Positions 30,859 through 41,785 of a stretch of 64,000 nt of DNA are shown here, piece after piece. The stretch covers positions 1,508,668,545 through 1,508,732,544 of the forward strand of contig OX336388.2 of assembly GCA_946902985.2 (NCBI GenBank). Direction: 5' to 3'. Origin of the DNA: Meconema thalassinum. Its lineage: Eukaryota > Arthropoda > Insecta > Orthoptera > Tettigoniidae. The notes beneath the pieces were generated by a model. The model ran no database searches, was not told the DNA's origin, and saw only the letters and a program-made list of their open reading frames with translations. Within the stretch, counting starts at the first letter, position 1; each line of letters starts with the position of its first letter. The translations under genes were made by a program, and so were the position numbers.

Positions 30859-33800
30859 ATGGATCCTAAATTGAAAGCACTTCTCGTAAAGACTAGGGGC
30901 CTCGCAAAGGCAAATATTACTCGTTTACATAACTTCGTCAAGAGTTTCCAACCAGGGTCAAGTATAAACGCAATAAGGGCAAGGTTAGACGATCTACCAA
31001 AATTAAGGCAGAAGTATGAAGACGCGCAGGAGAGATTAGAATTAGAAGACGAATCCGAGGACCACAGTGAAGATAGGAATACTTTTGAGACTATGTATTA
31101 TGATCTCGTTGATAAAATGACCACGTTAATTGAAGATAGCGTAGAGTTACGATCAAAACAGAACAATCCTTCGAGTACTAAAAGTGATGGTCAGTCTAGT
31201 TCCGGCAAGAGAGAGCTGACACTTCCTACAATTAAATTACCTTCCTTCGGGGGACAGGTCACTGAATTCCGTCATTTTTGTGACACATTTACTAGCCTGG
31301 TAATAAACAATCAAGCAATTGACGATATACAACGATACCACTATTTGTTATCTTCATTAACGGGCGAAGCACATGGCCAGATTAAGAACCTTCCCATAAC
31401 AGGTCCTAATTTTAAAATTGCTTGGCAAACTGTCTGTCTGAGATACAATAATCCTAGATTAATTGCCACAGCACACATCAACAACTTGCTGAACCTTCCA
31501 CGTGTACATAATGAATCACCCACAGAGTTACGAGCACTTCTAAATCAGGTATCAAGTAACTTAAATGCACTTGAAGCACTTGAACTTGAAATCCCTATTC
31601 ACGAAATCCTTCTAGCGCAATTAATTCTTGAAAAGACTGATGACGTCAGCAGAAAACAGTGGGAGCTGACGTCATCAAATTCACAATTCCCAAGACTGGA
31701 AGTGCTAAGTAAATTTTTAGAGGACAGATGTCAAGCCCTAGAATTAATCAATGGTAACCGAATTCCTACCCCAGTTGTCAATTCTACCACTCAAAACATC
31801 ACTAGAAAGAAGCTCACGAACCAAGTCAGACAAGTGTATGTTTCAAGTAACAATAATTGTTTATTTTGTACTGGCGTGCACCCTCTTTATAAATGTCGAG
31901 ACTTTTCCAGTGTTAGTGTTGCACAACGAACAGAATTTGCCAAACAGCATAAATTGTGTACAAATTGTTTGAGATATGGTCACATTGTTGGTGATTGTTC
32001 TTCAGGTTCTTGCTATTCTTGTGGTTTGAAGCATCACACACTACTTCACCGCAACCGAGGAACTGGTCGTTCTCCTACCCCACGGCCGACTGATAACACG
32101 CATGATAGGCAACAGGCAAGACCCAACAACTCTATTGTTACGCAACAACGTGCCGACACAGCGTCCTATTGCTCACTGAAATTTAAACCGCATACTCATA
32201 TATTGCTCTCGACTGCATTAGTAAAAGTGCGTGACGGGGAGGGCCAACTTCAGACTTGCCGAGTCCTACTAGACTCGGGCAGTCAAGCACACTTCATCAC
32301 GACTGCCTGCACACAACGACTGAACTTAAAGAAGGTACGGAATAGAATTCCAATCCAGGGTATAAGTAGTATCGACGCAGAGTCGCATCATAGTGCAAAC
32401 ATAGAGGTGCATTCCATTACTAGCAACTATCAAGTAGTCATTAATTGTGCTGTATTGTCACGAATTTCAGCTGAATTGCCAGGATCATACATTAACTATC
32501 AAGACTGGCAAATTCCCGAAGAACTGACCTTAGCTGACCCCAGCTTCAACCAACCAGGTCAGATTGATATGTTAATCGGGGCAGAGATATTTTTTGATCT
32601 TCTTAGGCCTGAAAGACGCACGAGGAGCGGACCCTATCCAGTTCTTCAAAACACGGAATTCGGTTGGATTGTAGCGGGACAGTTTCAAATGGATAAGGCG
32701 AGCGGTCCGGGTTCACCACCTGTACAGTCGTTCTTCACTATGAATGACCATTCACTCGACCAGCAACTTCAACGATTCTGGGAATTAGAAGAGATCACTC
32801 AACCAATCAGATCGAATGATGAAATCGAGTGTGAAAGGCATTTTGTTGACACAGTCAGGCGGGATGCAGCAGGTAGATTCACGGTACGACTCCCACTCTG
32901 TGGAAAACCATCAGAACTTGGAAACTCACTAACAATGGCTACGTCACGGTTTCACAATCTCGAAAGACGCCTTGAAAGAAACCCTCAGTTGAAGGGGGAT
33001 TACGTCAGCTTTTTAGAAGAGTACGAGACTCTAGGGCATATGGAGCCTATAACCACGGCGTCTGATAAGGAGGAACAGAGCTACTTCATGCCCCATCATC
33101 CAGTGTTCAAGGAGTCAAGTTCAACTACAAAAACCAGGGTTGTATTCGATGCCTCTGCCAGTACTACCACCGGACGGTCACTCAATGATATCCTCAGGGT
33201 TGGTCCGACAATCCAGCAAGATATCTGGTCCATTATCACCAGATTTCGCACTCACCAAATATCCTTTACGGCAGACATTCGACAGATGTACCGGCAGATA
33301 AGGATTGATAGTCATGACCGCAGACTTCAGAGAATCGTGTGGCGATCATCCCCAGAAGATCCTGTAAAACATTACCAGCTCAACACCGTCACCTACGGCA
33401 CAGCGTCAGCACCCTTCCTCGCCACTAGATGCCTCCAACAGCTCGCTATGGAAGAATCAGACAGCTTTCCTGAAGCAGCGAAGATTTTACAGAGAGACTT
33501 CTACATTGATGACTGTATGTCTGGAAGTGCGACCGTCGAGGACGCGCTAGACACTCAAAATCAACTCATCAACCTTCTACAAACTGGAGGGTTCCAGCTA
33601 CGAAAATGGTGTTCGAATCATCCCCGACTACTTGAAGCAGTTCCTTCGGAGTGGCGAGAAACCCAGCTCCCACTTCAACTAGATAATGGGGAAAACATTA
33701 AGACTTTAGGCTTGCTTTGGCATCCTGCTAGTGACCAACTGCAAATCGTAAACGGCAACTTACAACTACGCAACCCAGTAACAAAACGGAAGGTACTATC

Positions 33801-34704
33801 AACCATAGCTTCAATCTACGACCCACTTGGGCTAGTGAGTCCAATCATCATCTCCTGCAAGTTCTTCTTACAGCAACTGTGGCAGCTACGTCTAGGGTGG
33901 GATGAAATTTTACCACCAGAGCTACTTCATCGTTGGCAGAAGTTGTGCGGCGAACTTCCACTTCTCAACCAAATTCGGATCGACAGTCTTGGAGCCAATA
34001 GGGAACTGGAGGAGATAAGAAGATCATTCAACGAGGGAACGCATCAACGTGATCTATCCACCTTTGCAAGCAGTGAAGGAATTAAGTGGCATTTTATTCC
34101 TCCTCAAGCTCCGCACTTTGGAGGAATATGGGAGGCAGGTGTCAAATCTTTTAAACACCATCTTCGGCGAGTGATGGGCACCGCATACCTTACCTTCGAG
34201 GAATTGTCCACACTCACAACCCAGATCGAAGGATGTCTCAATTCAAGGCCTCTAGTCCCGGCATCCGATGATCCCGACGACCTAGTTGTCCTTACCCCTA
34301 GTCACTTTCTCATTGGCCGACCAATCACAGCACTACCCCAACCAGATCTGAGTAATGTGCGTGTAAGCTTGCTTTCCAGATGGCAGCAAATCCAAAGACA
34401 GTTCCAAGGATTCTGGAAGGCGTGGTCAACCGACTACTTGTCCCATCTACAACAGAGAGGAAAATGGAAGAAGGAAGGGCGCAACGTCCAGGCAGGCACG
34501 CTGGTGATCGTGAAAGAAGACAAACTTCCCCCACTGTGCTGGAAGCTTGCAGTGGTTGATCAGGTCCACCCTGGAGCTGATGGGCTCGTACGTGTTGCCA
34601 CTATACGTACCTCTTCCGGTACATTCAAGAGACCCATTACAAAACTTTGCCCACTTCCCATGCCAGACAACGGCATTTGTGAAGGTGGTGTTTTGACTAA
34701 CTAA
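30859..34704 (+). CDS. BEL/Pao Gag-Pol polyprotein with in-frame deletion (1281 aa)
   Basis: Domains in order: Gag-like DUF1759 region (about residues 115-300, LTLPTIKLPSFGG); zinc-knuckle cysteines C334-x2-C337, C367-x2-C370...C and CYSCGLKHH; aspartic protease with LLDSGSQAH (D472); reverse transcriptase with TADIRQMYRQ (D806) and YIDD at 882-885; the post-RT block through ELPLLNQIRI (~1041). Next, with no RNase H, integrase zinc finger or first two integrase acidic residues, comes SLGANRELEEIRR. The integrase C-half has the third acidic residue in GGIWEAG (E1092). A C-terminal DUF5641-type segment (LLSRWQQIQRQFQGFW) ends the protein. BEL pol proteins are usually some 450-500 residues longer. 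The join lies near 33982-33990. No other stop or frameshift, so Gag, protease and RT may still be made. No envelope gene. Confidence 0.92.
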   Translation: MDPKLKALLVKTRGLAKANITRLHNFVKSFQPGSSINAIRARLDDLPKLRQKYEDAQERLELEDESEDHSEDRNTFETMYYDLVDKMTTLIEDSVELRSKQNNPSSTKSDGQSSSGKRELTLPTIKLPSFGGQVTEFRHFCDTFTSLVINNQAIDDIQRYHYLLSSLTGEAHGQIKNLPITGPNFKIAWQTVCLRYNNPRLIATAHINNLLNLPRVHNESPTELRALLNQVSSNLNALEALELEIPIHEILLAQLILEKTDDVSRKQWELTSSNSQFPRLEVLSKFLEDRCQALELINGNRIPTPVVNSTTQNITRKKLTNQVRQVYVSSNNNCLFCTGVHPLYKCRDFSSVSVAQRTEFAKQHKLCTNCLRYGHIVGDCSSGSCYSCGLKHHTLLHRNRGTGRSPTPRPTDNTHDRQQARPNNSIVTQQRADTASYCSLKFKPHTHILLSTALVKVRDGEGQLQTCRVLLDSGSQAHFITTACTQRLNLKKVRNRIPIQGISSIDAESHHSANIEVHSITSNYQVVINCAVLSRISAELPGSYINYQDWQIPEELTLADPSFNQPGQIDMLIGAEIFFDLLRPERRTRSGPYPVLQNTEFGWIVAGQFQMDKASGPGSPPVQSFFTMNDHSLDQQLQRFWELEEITQPIRSNDEIECERHFVDTVRRDAAGRFTVRLPLCGKPSELGNSLTMATSRFHNLERRLERNPQLKGDYVSFLEEYETLGHMEPITTASDKEEQSYFMPHHPVFKESSSTTKTRVVFDASASTTTGRSLNDILRVGPTIQQDIWSIITRFRTHQISFTADIRQMYRQIRIDSHDRRLQRIVWRSSPEDPVKHYQLNTVTYGTASAPFLATRCLQQLAMEESDSFPEAAKILQRDFYIDDCMSGSATVEDALDTQNQLINLLQTGGFQLRKWCSNHPRLLEAVPSEWRETQLPLQLDNGENIKTLGLLWHPASDQLQIVNGNLQLRNPVTKRKVLSTIASIYDPLGLVSPIIISCKFFLQQLWQLRLGWDEILPPELLHRWQKLCGELPLLNQIRIDSLGANRELEEIRRSFNEGTHQRDLSTFASSEGIKWHFIPPQAPHFGGIWEAGVKSFKHHLRRVMGTAYLTFEELSTLTTQIEGCLNSRPLVPASDDPDDLVVLTPSHFLIGRPITALPQPDLSNVRVSLLSRWQQIQRQFQGFWKAWSTDYLSHLQQRGKWKKEGRNVQAGTLVIVKEDKLPPLCWKLAVVDQVHPGADGLVRVATIRTSSGTFKRPITKLCPLPMPDNGICEGGVLTN

Positions 34705-34789
34705 CTATGTTCATTGTTTTGTGCTCGTTTGTTTTTTTGTGTTATATTTCAGGTGACTGTTTCTGGAAAAAAGTGTTAAACTCTTTTTT

Positions 34790-34800
34790 GGCGGGCGGCA
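34790..34800 (+). promoter_or_regulatory. Polypurine-tract candidate
   Basis: A G-rich 'ggcgggcggca' lies directly before the 3' LTR. This is where plus-strand priming occurs in LTR elements, though the tract is short and broken by C. Confidence 0.5.
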
Positions 34801-35182
34801 TGTTTAGGAACAAGTGTTAAACGGTTCGTCAGGCCTCACTTGCTTTGTGGCGAATCCCGTTATATCCACTGGTCGTGAGGGGTGTGCTTGCTACCTGCCC
34901 CACCCTGCGCCCAAGTACCGCGCATTCCTGAGCCAGTGCCACTATTGTGCTCAAACCAGTCACCACGGGGTGAAGGTGCTGTAGACCTGCTTCCATGCAA
35001 TCTCGGAAAACTATATCGAACGAGTGACAGTGTATTAATGTATCAACATGTATTGTATATAACTGTGTAATATAATATAATTAGTTAAATGTTCCACAGA
35101 AGTCCAGTGATTTGAAATCCCAGCACTATAAATTACAGTCCACCAGAGTATATTCTTCACATTTATTATCAGACTTCCTTCA
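34801..35182 (+). repeat. 3' LTR of BEL/Pao element
   Basis: 382 bp, identical to the 5' LTR except at 34921. The two LTRs are identical when an element inserts, so one difference in 382 marks a recent event. Confidence 0.96.
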
Positions 35183-36056
35183 CATACTTTCTGATATATT
35201 GATATTAGGGTAAAAAATATAGACAGCATTTATTAACAGTTGGCAGCCCTGATTGCTCTTAACAATACTAATAGTAATATCTGTTATGGTACACATAGCA
35301 CATACGAAATTTGGTTGAAATCCAACTGATAGTATAGAAGTTACATGTACCGTATTTAAAAATTGGTACTATCAGCAGGTTTATAATCATGTTGGTAGAA
35401 CTGACGTATATAAGTTACTCCAAATTAATCTAAAAAGTCAGAATATACGTGTGCATAGTTTAAAGCTGTTGGCTTACATACTTTCTGATATATTGGTATT
35501 TGGATGAAAAAAATAGAGAGAGCAATTACTAACAGTTGGCAGCCCTGGTGGCCTTAAGAATACGCTCAGTCATATCTGTTTATGTATAGATATTACATAC
35601 AAAATTTGGTTGAAATCCAATTGATAGTGTAGAAGTTATATGCATTTAAACATTGGACCTATCAGAAGGCTTAACATTATTTTGGCAACACTCGTGATTG
35701 GCCTCCTGGAAATTAAACTGAAATAGTCTTATCTACATGTGTGCCAATTTTGGAATAGCTCCCATGCATACCTTGCAAGATATCCAACATGGAGCTCAAA
35801 TTTCTAGTGCGTTTTTTCATCAGTTGGTAGCACTGACATAATTTTCAAATATGGACGTGAGATATTCCGGTGCACATCCTTACTTATACTAAATTTGGTT
35901 TTGATTGCTGCAGCCGTTTAGGAGTTGATAGGGGTGGACACACACACAGCCAGACAGACAGACAGACAGGACAGAGAGACAGACACACATTTTCCCGGAT
36001 CGATCTCATAAATCTACTTTTTCCTCATTTTTGCAAAATGTGAAATGTAGGCTAAA

Positions 36057-36332
36057 AACCAAGTCAATATTAATGTGTACTTTTTATTGCACCAGTTTCT
36101 GCCTCAGTGTGGCCTTTCTCAGCGCAAATAATAATATGAATAGAAATGCATGACTTACATTATATGTCCTGCCATAACCAAAGGTTGTTCTCAAAACTAT
36201 TTTTAAATAATTAATCGTGTAAAGGATAAATATCACACAATAACATTAAAAGAAACAGATTTGTTACAAAAATATGTTAGCCTAAATACGAAAGAAATAA
36301 ATCTTGATATGAAAACAGCTTGAAGAAGGAAC
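36057..36332. other. Unassigned spacer
   Basis: AT-rich, with no motif or repeat match seen. Confidence 0.35.
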
Positions 36333-36854
36333 AGTGGTGTGGATGGTTGATTGGTTCCTCAGTTTAGGGGCTGCGACAACGCGGTCATGTAGCCCCGTGT
36401 ACTTTGGGTGTGTGTAGAATCTGTATGATAACCGGTGTTAATTGTGATGGCTGCATTAGTGTCGGTTATCTGTATTTAATTCAAGTAAGGACGGCAGACA
36501 TTCAATTTTCAAGCAGTTCCTACTTTTGCTGCCAAACGCCACCGTCAACAACTAGTTCTGAACTTGGTTACTAGATACCACTGCAGTCAGCTCCTGGCAA
36601 CGAATGTTGGAACCTTAGAGCGTTAGTCAAATATAACTTATAATTTAGCTTCACACAAGTGTAATTAGTGGATGGTTCTTTTACATGCCATAAATCTATG
36701 ACATGGGACCGTCGGCTTTACTTCCCCTCCGAAGGAAGGCATACTGATGGATTTTTAACGCTCTAAAAAGTCCGGGTTTGAACCTGCGACCTTGGGCATT
36801 GAAGCTCAGCATGCTACCTACTACGCCACCGAAATCGGTAGTGATGTGGATGGT
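36333..36854 (-). mobile_element. SINE family A, copy 4, long 3' variant
   Basis: The body is 36348-36839. The 15-bp duplications agtggtgtggatggt and agtgatgtggatggt have one mismatch. It is collinear with copy 3 (28603-29123), including the alternative 3' module. Confidence 0.9.
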
Positions 36855-37590
36855 CTATAGATATAAAAGTCGCCGTAAGAAACAACATATTGCATAAGCT
36901 CAGTGGTACATCCTGGGGAGCCTCTGCTGACTGTTTACGCGTATCTGCCATCAGTCTTGTCTACTCGGCTGCTGAGTACTGTGCACCCGTCTGGTTGGAA
37001 AGCGTACATGTGAAGAAGGTAAATACAAAATTGAATGATACAATGCGTTGTATTACTGGTTCCATCAAATCAACTCCATGTCACTGGTTACCCATGCTGA
37101 GTCACATCCCTCCACCTCAAGCTCTACTACGGGAAGCTAAGAAAATCATTTCAACACCCTCTTTGCCATTGCACCAAGAATTCTGCCATCCATCACAGCA
37201 ACGACTGCAATCTAGAATACCAGTAAGTGTCACTGCGGGGCAACTCAATGGACCTAAATGAAAGCTGGAAGCATGAGTGGTTAACTAAAACATTGGGAAC
37301 AAGTGCCCCCATCTTCATCCCACAAAGAAACCAAGCAACTTTTACTTACCGAGGAACTTCTGGTGCCGCATCAACAGGCTGAGGACTGGGCATGGTTGCT
37401 GCAATTATTTCAGGTACAAGTGGGGCTGGATCAGCTCACCAATGTGTGAGTGTAACCTGGAAGAAAAGACGATCGAACATCTGGTCCAACGCTGTCCTCT
37501 TTATTCGTATCCAAGCATTCCTGACGATGTGTTCGCTCTCACACCCGATTCAACTGAATGGTTGAGAAGGATGGACTTCAAGGTTTGATT
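36855..37590 (+). pseudogene. LINE ORF2 C-terminal relic
   Basis: The first frame gives KVAVRNNILHKLSGTSWGASADCL, SLVYSAAEYCAPVWLESVHVKK, then NDTMRCITGSIKSTPCHWLP and LSHIPPPQALLREAKKI, ending at 37261. After a frame change come RLRTGHGCCNYFRYKWGW, CECNLEEKTIEHLVQRCPLY and TPDSTEWLRRMDFKV. The blocks follow the usual C-terminus of this insect LINE type, in order, with a Cys/His knuckle. The RT catalytic part is missing. There is at least one frameshift. It is a 5'-truncated dead insertion. The SINE next to it landed within a few bases of its broken end. Confidence 0.75.
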
Positions 37591-37854
37591 ATACCTTGTT
37601 ATGTATAATTGTATATTGTATAAATTACCATACGATTAAATAAGTTAGGATTGAAGTTGTCAGTATGGTAAGACCTTGTAAAATTATGAAGAGTCTTTCG
37701 AATGTAATCGTTGAAGTTAAATATTCCAAGCTGTAGATATATGTACTGTAGATCTTTGAATGGGCATAATGAATAATAATAAAAATAAATATAATATTAA
37801 TAATTTCTGAAAGAGAAGGCTATATGTTTGCTTTCCAGGAGCAGGTTGTTCTCA

Positions 37855-38025
37855 CAAAAAATGCCACAAGTTAATTATCAATGACGCTTATGTGCTTGAT
37901 GAATATTGGTGATACGGTTGTGCTACATCTGAGATTGTTCAGCATATCATTTTAGATTGTCCCCATATTTCAGGCACAGAATATAGGAAGAGACATGTTT
38001 TTGTTGCCAAAATAATACAGTAGGA
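37855..38025 (+). pseudogene. LINE C-terminal fragment
   Basis: A short frame reads GCATSEIVQHIILDCPHISG, the Cys/His end block of R1/jockey-type LINE proteins (C...VxHxxxxCP). It is too short to classify. Confidence 0.45.
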
Positions 38026-38029
38026 GTAG

Positions 38030-38185
38030 TTGCTCTATTCCACGAAAATGCTGGGATGTTTCCTGTTTTAAGGCCACGGCCTGCGCCATCCCAATCCTAA
38101 CCTCAATTACAAATACACACACTACTACAGACAAAACAATAATACAGGCTATCAGACCCTAAATGTAACAAGAGCAACAACTCGC
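38030..38185 (+). mobile_element. SINE family D, 3' fragment
   Basis: 'aatgctgggatgtttcctg', 'aaggccacggcc', 'aatcctaacctcaattacaa' and 'caggctatcagaccctaaat' follow the family order. The head is absent. Confidence 0.6.
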
Positions 38186-38569
38186 TGGATGTGCACTGTC
38201 TAACGGCAGCATGATTAAGTTGTGGTCTCCTGCTCCAACTTTGGAAATATATCGAACTAGAGGGGTATTATGGCACCCTTGAGAGCTATTGCTACCTTTT
38301 GAAGCTACTTTATAGTTATACAAACTTTTGATGTGGATTTATTTGCTGTTGGTAGCAGTGAAGTAATTTCAGTCTATCTGTAACTAATACTAGTATAATA
38401 CCAAAGTCAATGCAATAGTTCAAAGTAATAATAATAATAAAAATAATAAAATATGTTCATAAGGCTTCAGCCACCCGATGTAAATGTTCTTTTCAAGAGG
38501 AGCCATTGAAGCGAATACTTTCTAATTCTATTGGCATTGCCTGGTAAAATAAAATAAGAATGAACGATG
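38186..38569. other. Unassigned spacer
   Basis: A short AAT patch lies at 38429-38452; otherwise nothing is recognised. Confidence 0.35.
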
Positions 38570-38735
38570 CTTGTAGTTTTACGTGAGCGTTAATTTCTTG
38601 ATCAGGAACCCACGAGACCTCCATTCATACGTGGAATCTGAACCAGAGACGTGATATTTCACTTCAATTATCTCACATGCATTGACCGGGAAACAAAATT
38701 CGTCCGCTTGACCAGTGCAGCATCACGCCCCCGGC
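38570..38735 (-). mobile_element. Degenerate SINE family F
   Basis: 'gtttacgtgagcg'-like start, 'gatcaggaacccacgagacct', 'tctcacatgcattgaccggg' and the head remnant 'cgtccgcttgaccagtgcag' follow the minus-strand order of 51156-51348. Confidence 0.55.
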
Positions 38736-40039
38736 TGGTAACAGAGAAAGTTTGGCTGACTCTGAATTAACTTTGTCTGGTAGACAAATGTGACGATAGC
38801 TTCTACGGACAGACATTGTACGACACAGTGTGTCATGATGTTTTCCCATCATTAAAATGTCCCATTTATTAACCCGCAATTTTTGGATCATATACCCCTA
38901 CTCCACCGAGGAACCTACAGAAAGGGCCTACGTTCCAGGCAAATACTTGAATAGTAGACTATCTTATTACAGATCCCGGGTCACAATTGTAACAAACAAA
39001 TAATAACGAAACTGCAATGCCTTATATTACCTGAAAGATTCCACACTCCCTCAATTTCCTCACGTATTAACATAAAGATGAATATTCGTAAACTAATAGC
39101 TCACAAAGATTGGTTTAGGATTTGTGGCTGTATTTGTAATTAGCCTATAGAAGAGACTCATAAATCTTCAACGAACTTTTCGACTACACTGTAGCCCCTC
39201 GTAGAATCCAATCGTGGTTCCTTGCATGACAGCTGTCATGGAGAAATGAGTTTATGACATTTCTTGTTGAGTTCATACATGGGACACATCTTCCACCCTA
39301 GACTATATTACAATGGAGTGGATTTGATAAAACATGTCTGCTTTCTCTCTCTCTCTCTCTGGGAAAGAGAAAAACACTCTTGCAGAAACATGTACATTTA
39401 GGCAGAATTGCTCCAAAACTTAAAGACAAATGGAGATTATACATTTTGTTTTGTTGCTCCTCAAATTAGTTCTGGACGTCTGTATATGTTTTCAGAATCA
39501 TAAGGTGTGCTTATTGTCATATGCATTTATACTAGCACCATTTCTTATTTCAGGCTTATAAAACAACTTCTATGGACAGCTAACAATGATAAAATGAAAT
39601 TTAATTTGAACTACTGTTCTCTTCAATAATATACTGTACTAATATCTGTCCGACACTTCGAGAATGTTCCTTGCTTGTAAATTGGTGATATTCCCAGTGG
39701 ACCAGTCAGGATGCTAGGCATGATCCCGTGGTAGATCAATGGGGGCCTAAAGCAGTCAGCTGATTCTCTGAGTCCTCTATTTCCAAAACTCTACATAGTA
39801 CACCTCATTATAGTGCTGCCTCGATTTTGTGGGTTTATACCACATAGCCTAACCCATGGTGGCGCTTTTTGAGGATCCAACCAGCCTGACTCCCTAACAG
39901 ACAGACATACACATTTTGTTTCATACATGTATTTACCACAATGTATGAAGGAATGAAATGATTTGAGGTTTTCATTACTTTAAACGTGCTTAATTAGACA
40001 TGGAACCTCTGGTGAGCCGAACATATCCTCGGAGGGCGG
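38736..40039. other. Unassigned region
   Basis: There is no coding frame of note. Positions 39635-39715 ('acttcgagaatgttccttgc', 'ggtgatattcccagtg') match 54810-54885, so a low-copy repeat is present. A CT run lies at 39343-39362. Confidence 0.4.
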
Positions 40040-40550
40040 GCATCAATTCCACTCGGGTACCTGAGTCGGGTAGCCAGGGTTACCTCAATTCCACTCGACA
40101 CTCCAGGTAGTCGCCAGAGGAGTTCCTCAACTGCGCTCGGTCGCGGTCTCTTTATCCTTATACATTCTTAGAACGATAAAAGTCTTCCATGCTCACTTCT
40201 ACCATTGATTATAATCAATGCTTCTAATATAACTTCTCAAAAAAAACTACCGTGGTCAGTTATATTTCAGCAGTACAATAACCACTGCTTCAGAGTTTAA
40301 ATTTTAAATTTTACTAAAATAAGTGGACAGCTAATTTCAAAACATAGAGTAGAATTGTTTAACTTTTTTGTTACTTAGTCTACTCCTAATTTAACAATTT
40401 CTTATCACTTGTAAACTGATAAGAACATACAAGATGATTGCATAGAAAATGTGGTGTGCAGACGATATCTTAAATCCGAATAGACGTTACGGGAAACAAG
40501 CCTAGCTCTATAAGAGTTAGAATGCATTACTAATTTGTTGTGTGGGATTG

Positions 40551-40711
40551 CAGCTGATTTTTTTCGTTCTAGGCTGGTAACCAGTATTTTCAGCATCCGC
40601 AACTGATATCGAAAGTAATTTTAGGTACAAATTATGCACCTATTATTATCTAAATTTAATTTTATAATGTCTGACTATGTTAAAAACATACAAACATTTA
40701 ATTATGCACAT
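40551..40711. repeat. Inverted-repeat arm, left of Helitron 2
   Basis: This arm is reverse-complementary to 49245-49393 ('cagctgattttt', 'agtattttcagcatccgc', 'catacaaacatttaattatg'). Weaker similarity continues outward (40048-40130 against 49515-49600, 'attccactcg', 'gagttcctcaa'). Confidence 0.75.
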
Positions 40712-40944
40712 GTTAAAAACAATGCATAAAATTTGTAGAAAAAAAGTAGAATACTTGGCAGACTTATTTAGAATAATATTATGATTAATTTTAAATCACT
40801 TGTATTTTCTGCTATATAAGTTACTAGCTGAAGTACCCGTGCTTCGCTACGCGTCATAAATAAATTAAAATGTGAAGGTGACAGTTAAAACAGGGGATAG
40901 GCGAGGTGCTGCGCAGAGGGAGATTAAGGATGGAACATTTTGTC

Positions 40945-41335
40945 CAACTACACCGCTCGGCGTTGACCGTGTTTTATAGCACAAATTTAGGTTTTACTCG
41001 CTAACAGTTGCAGATACCTTTCGGATAGAAAATGTAATTTTAAACCTCGCATATGCCATCAAAAGTTTGCTATTTCTTAGCGTTCTCTTTTTATTTGAAA
41101 TGGAAATATGTAAGTTTGAAACCAAAGGGTGTAGTGACGTCACTAAAATGGTCGCCATTTTAAATAGTGCAAAGTATTGAAATCAAAAGTAACCTATATG
41201 TTAACCAGGTAAATCAGCTACTTCCATGTAAAATTCACGTAAATCGGACCAGTGGTACTTGCGAGATTGAGTAATACACAGACACACACCATCTCAATTT
41301 TAGCCTCGCATCGCTCGCGTCATAGTCGTATCATA
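40945..41335 (-). repeat. Shared Helitron module
   Basis: Reverse copy of the 5' module of Helitron 1 (7820-8410), recognisable by 'cggcgttgaccgtgttttat', 'gttctctttttatttgaaat', 'ggtgtagtgacgtcactaaa' and 'accatctcaattttagcc'. A third copy is 52685-53267. Inside it the block 'tgatgcatac'/'atcaaaagtttgctatttc' may occur twice. Confidence 0.8.
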
Positions 41336-41339
41336 TTGT

Positions 41340-41785
41340 TTTTCAATGAAATGCAGGTTTAACCCCGTTAACACCACTTTAGAACCTGAATACCCAAAAA
41401 TCCCTCCTTAGTAGACGTTTTCGACACACAACAAACAAACATATCCCCAAAATATCATTCTTCTAACTTTAATAGTTTTGGTTGGTCGATGAGAGCAAAC
41501 ATCCAAAAATCCTTCCTTAGTGGACGTTTTTCTTCCAGAAGTTCACCCCTCCCCATATGCCCCTTAAATTGCATTTATGAAAACACGGTCGAACACCTAT
41601 TTATTTTATTTATTTATTCATTTGTTTATTTATTTTTAAGCTGATAGCTTTCCTCCGAGTTTCAGACTCCTCCCTATGTCGTTTAAGAGATACACGCTCA
41701 GTTAGGAATCTTTCAACCCCCACTTTTCATCCCTTTCACCTTATAATATACACTACATCGAAAAACCATTAGACATGTGTGCCCT
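41340..41785 (-). repeat. First (interrupted) ~640-bp tandem unit
   Basis: The unit starts 'ggtttaaccccgttaacacc', carries 'tttcacctt'/'ccacatcga' markers and breaks off at 'ttagacatgtgt'. The missing remainder resumes at about 45818 with 'cttatttttaatgattag'. Confidence 0.75.

Larger units (their letters stand above)
30202..35182 (+). mobile_element. BEL/Pao LTR retrotransposon, young, internally deleted
   Basis: The element is 4,981 bp, with LTRs at 30202-30583 and 34801-35182 and 5-bp duplications CATAC (30197-30201, 35183-35187). A primer-binding site follows the 5' LTR and one ORF covers the interior. The ORF's domain order places it in BEL/Pao. The empty site survives in HINE H3 ('ggcttgcatactttctgat', about 60066-60084). 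A full BEL/Pao pol needs RNase H and a complete integrase. Both are lost here by an in-frame deletion, so spread would require another copy's enzymes. Confidence 0.95.
29343..36056 (-). mobile_element. Helentron-like HINE element (copy H1), interrupted by SINE and BEL
   Basis: The left (3') end is 'aacaag' 29343, stem-loop AGTTC-cgtgaa-GAACT (29350-29365) and 'cagcctacttttcat'. The right (5') end is 'ggatcgatctcataa', 'tttttgcaaaatgtgaaatg' and 'taggctaaa' (to 36056). The interior is decayed ~290-bp units with 'gttggcagccctg' and 'aaatttggttgaaatccaa', shared with the HINEs at 53268 and 55966. It has no coding capacity. Confidence 0.75.

Noticed and set aside
34325..34534. Minus ORFs within the BEL and RTE coding regions (also 31341, 57389, 57785, 58234, 58667)
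   Set aside because: Shadows of the sense frames, with no independent motif.
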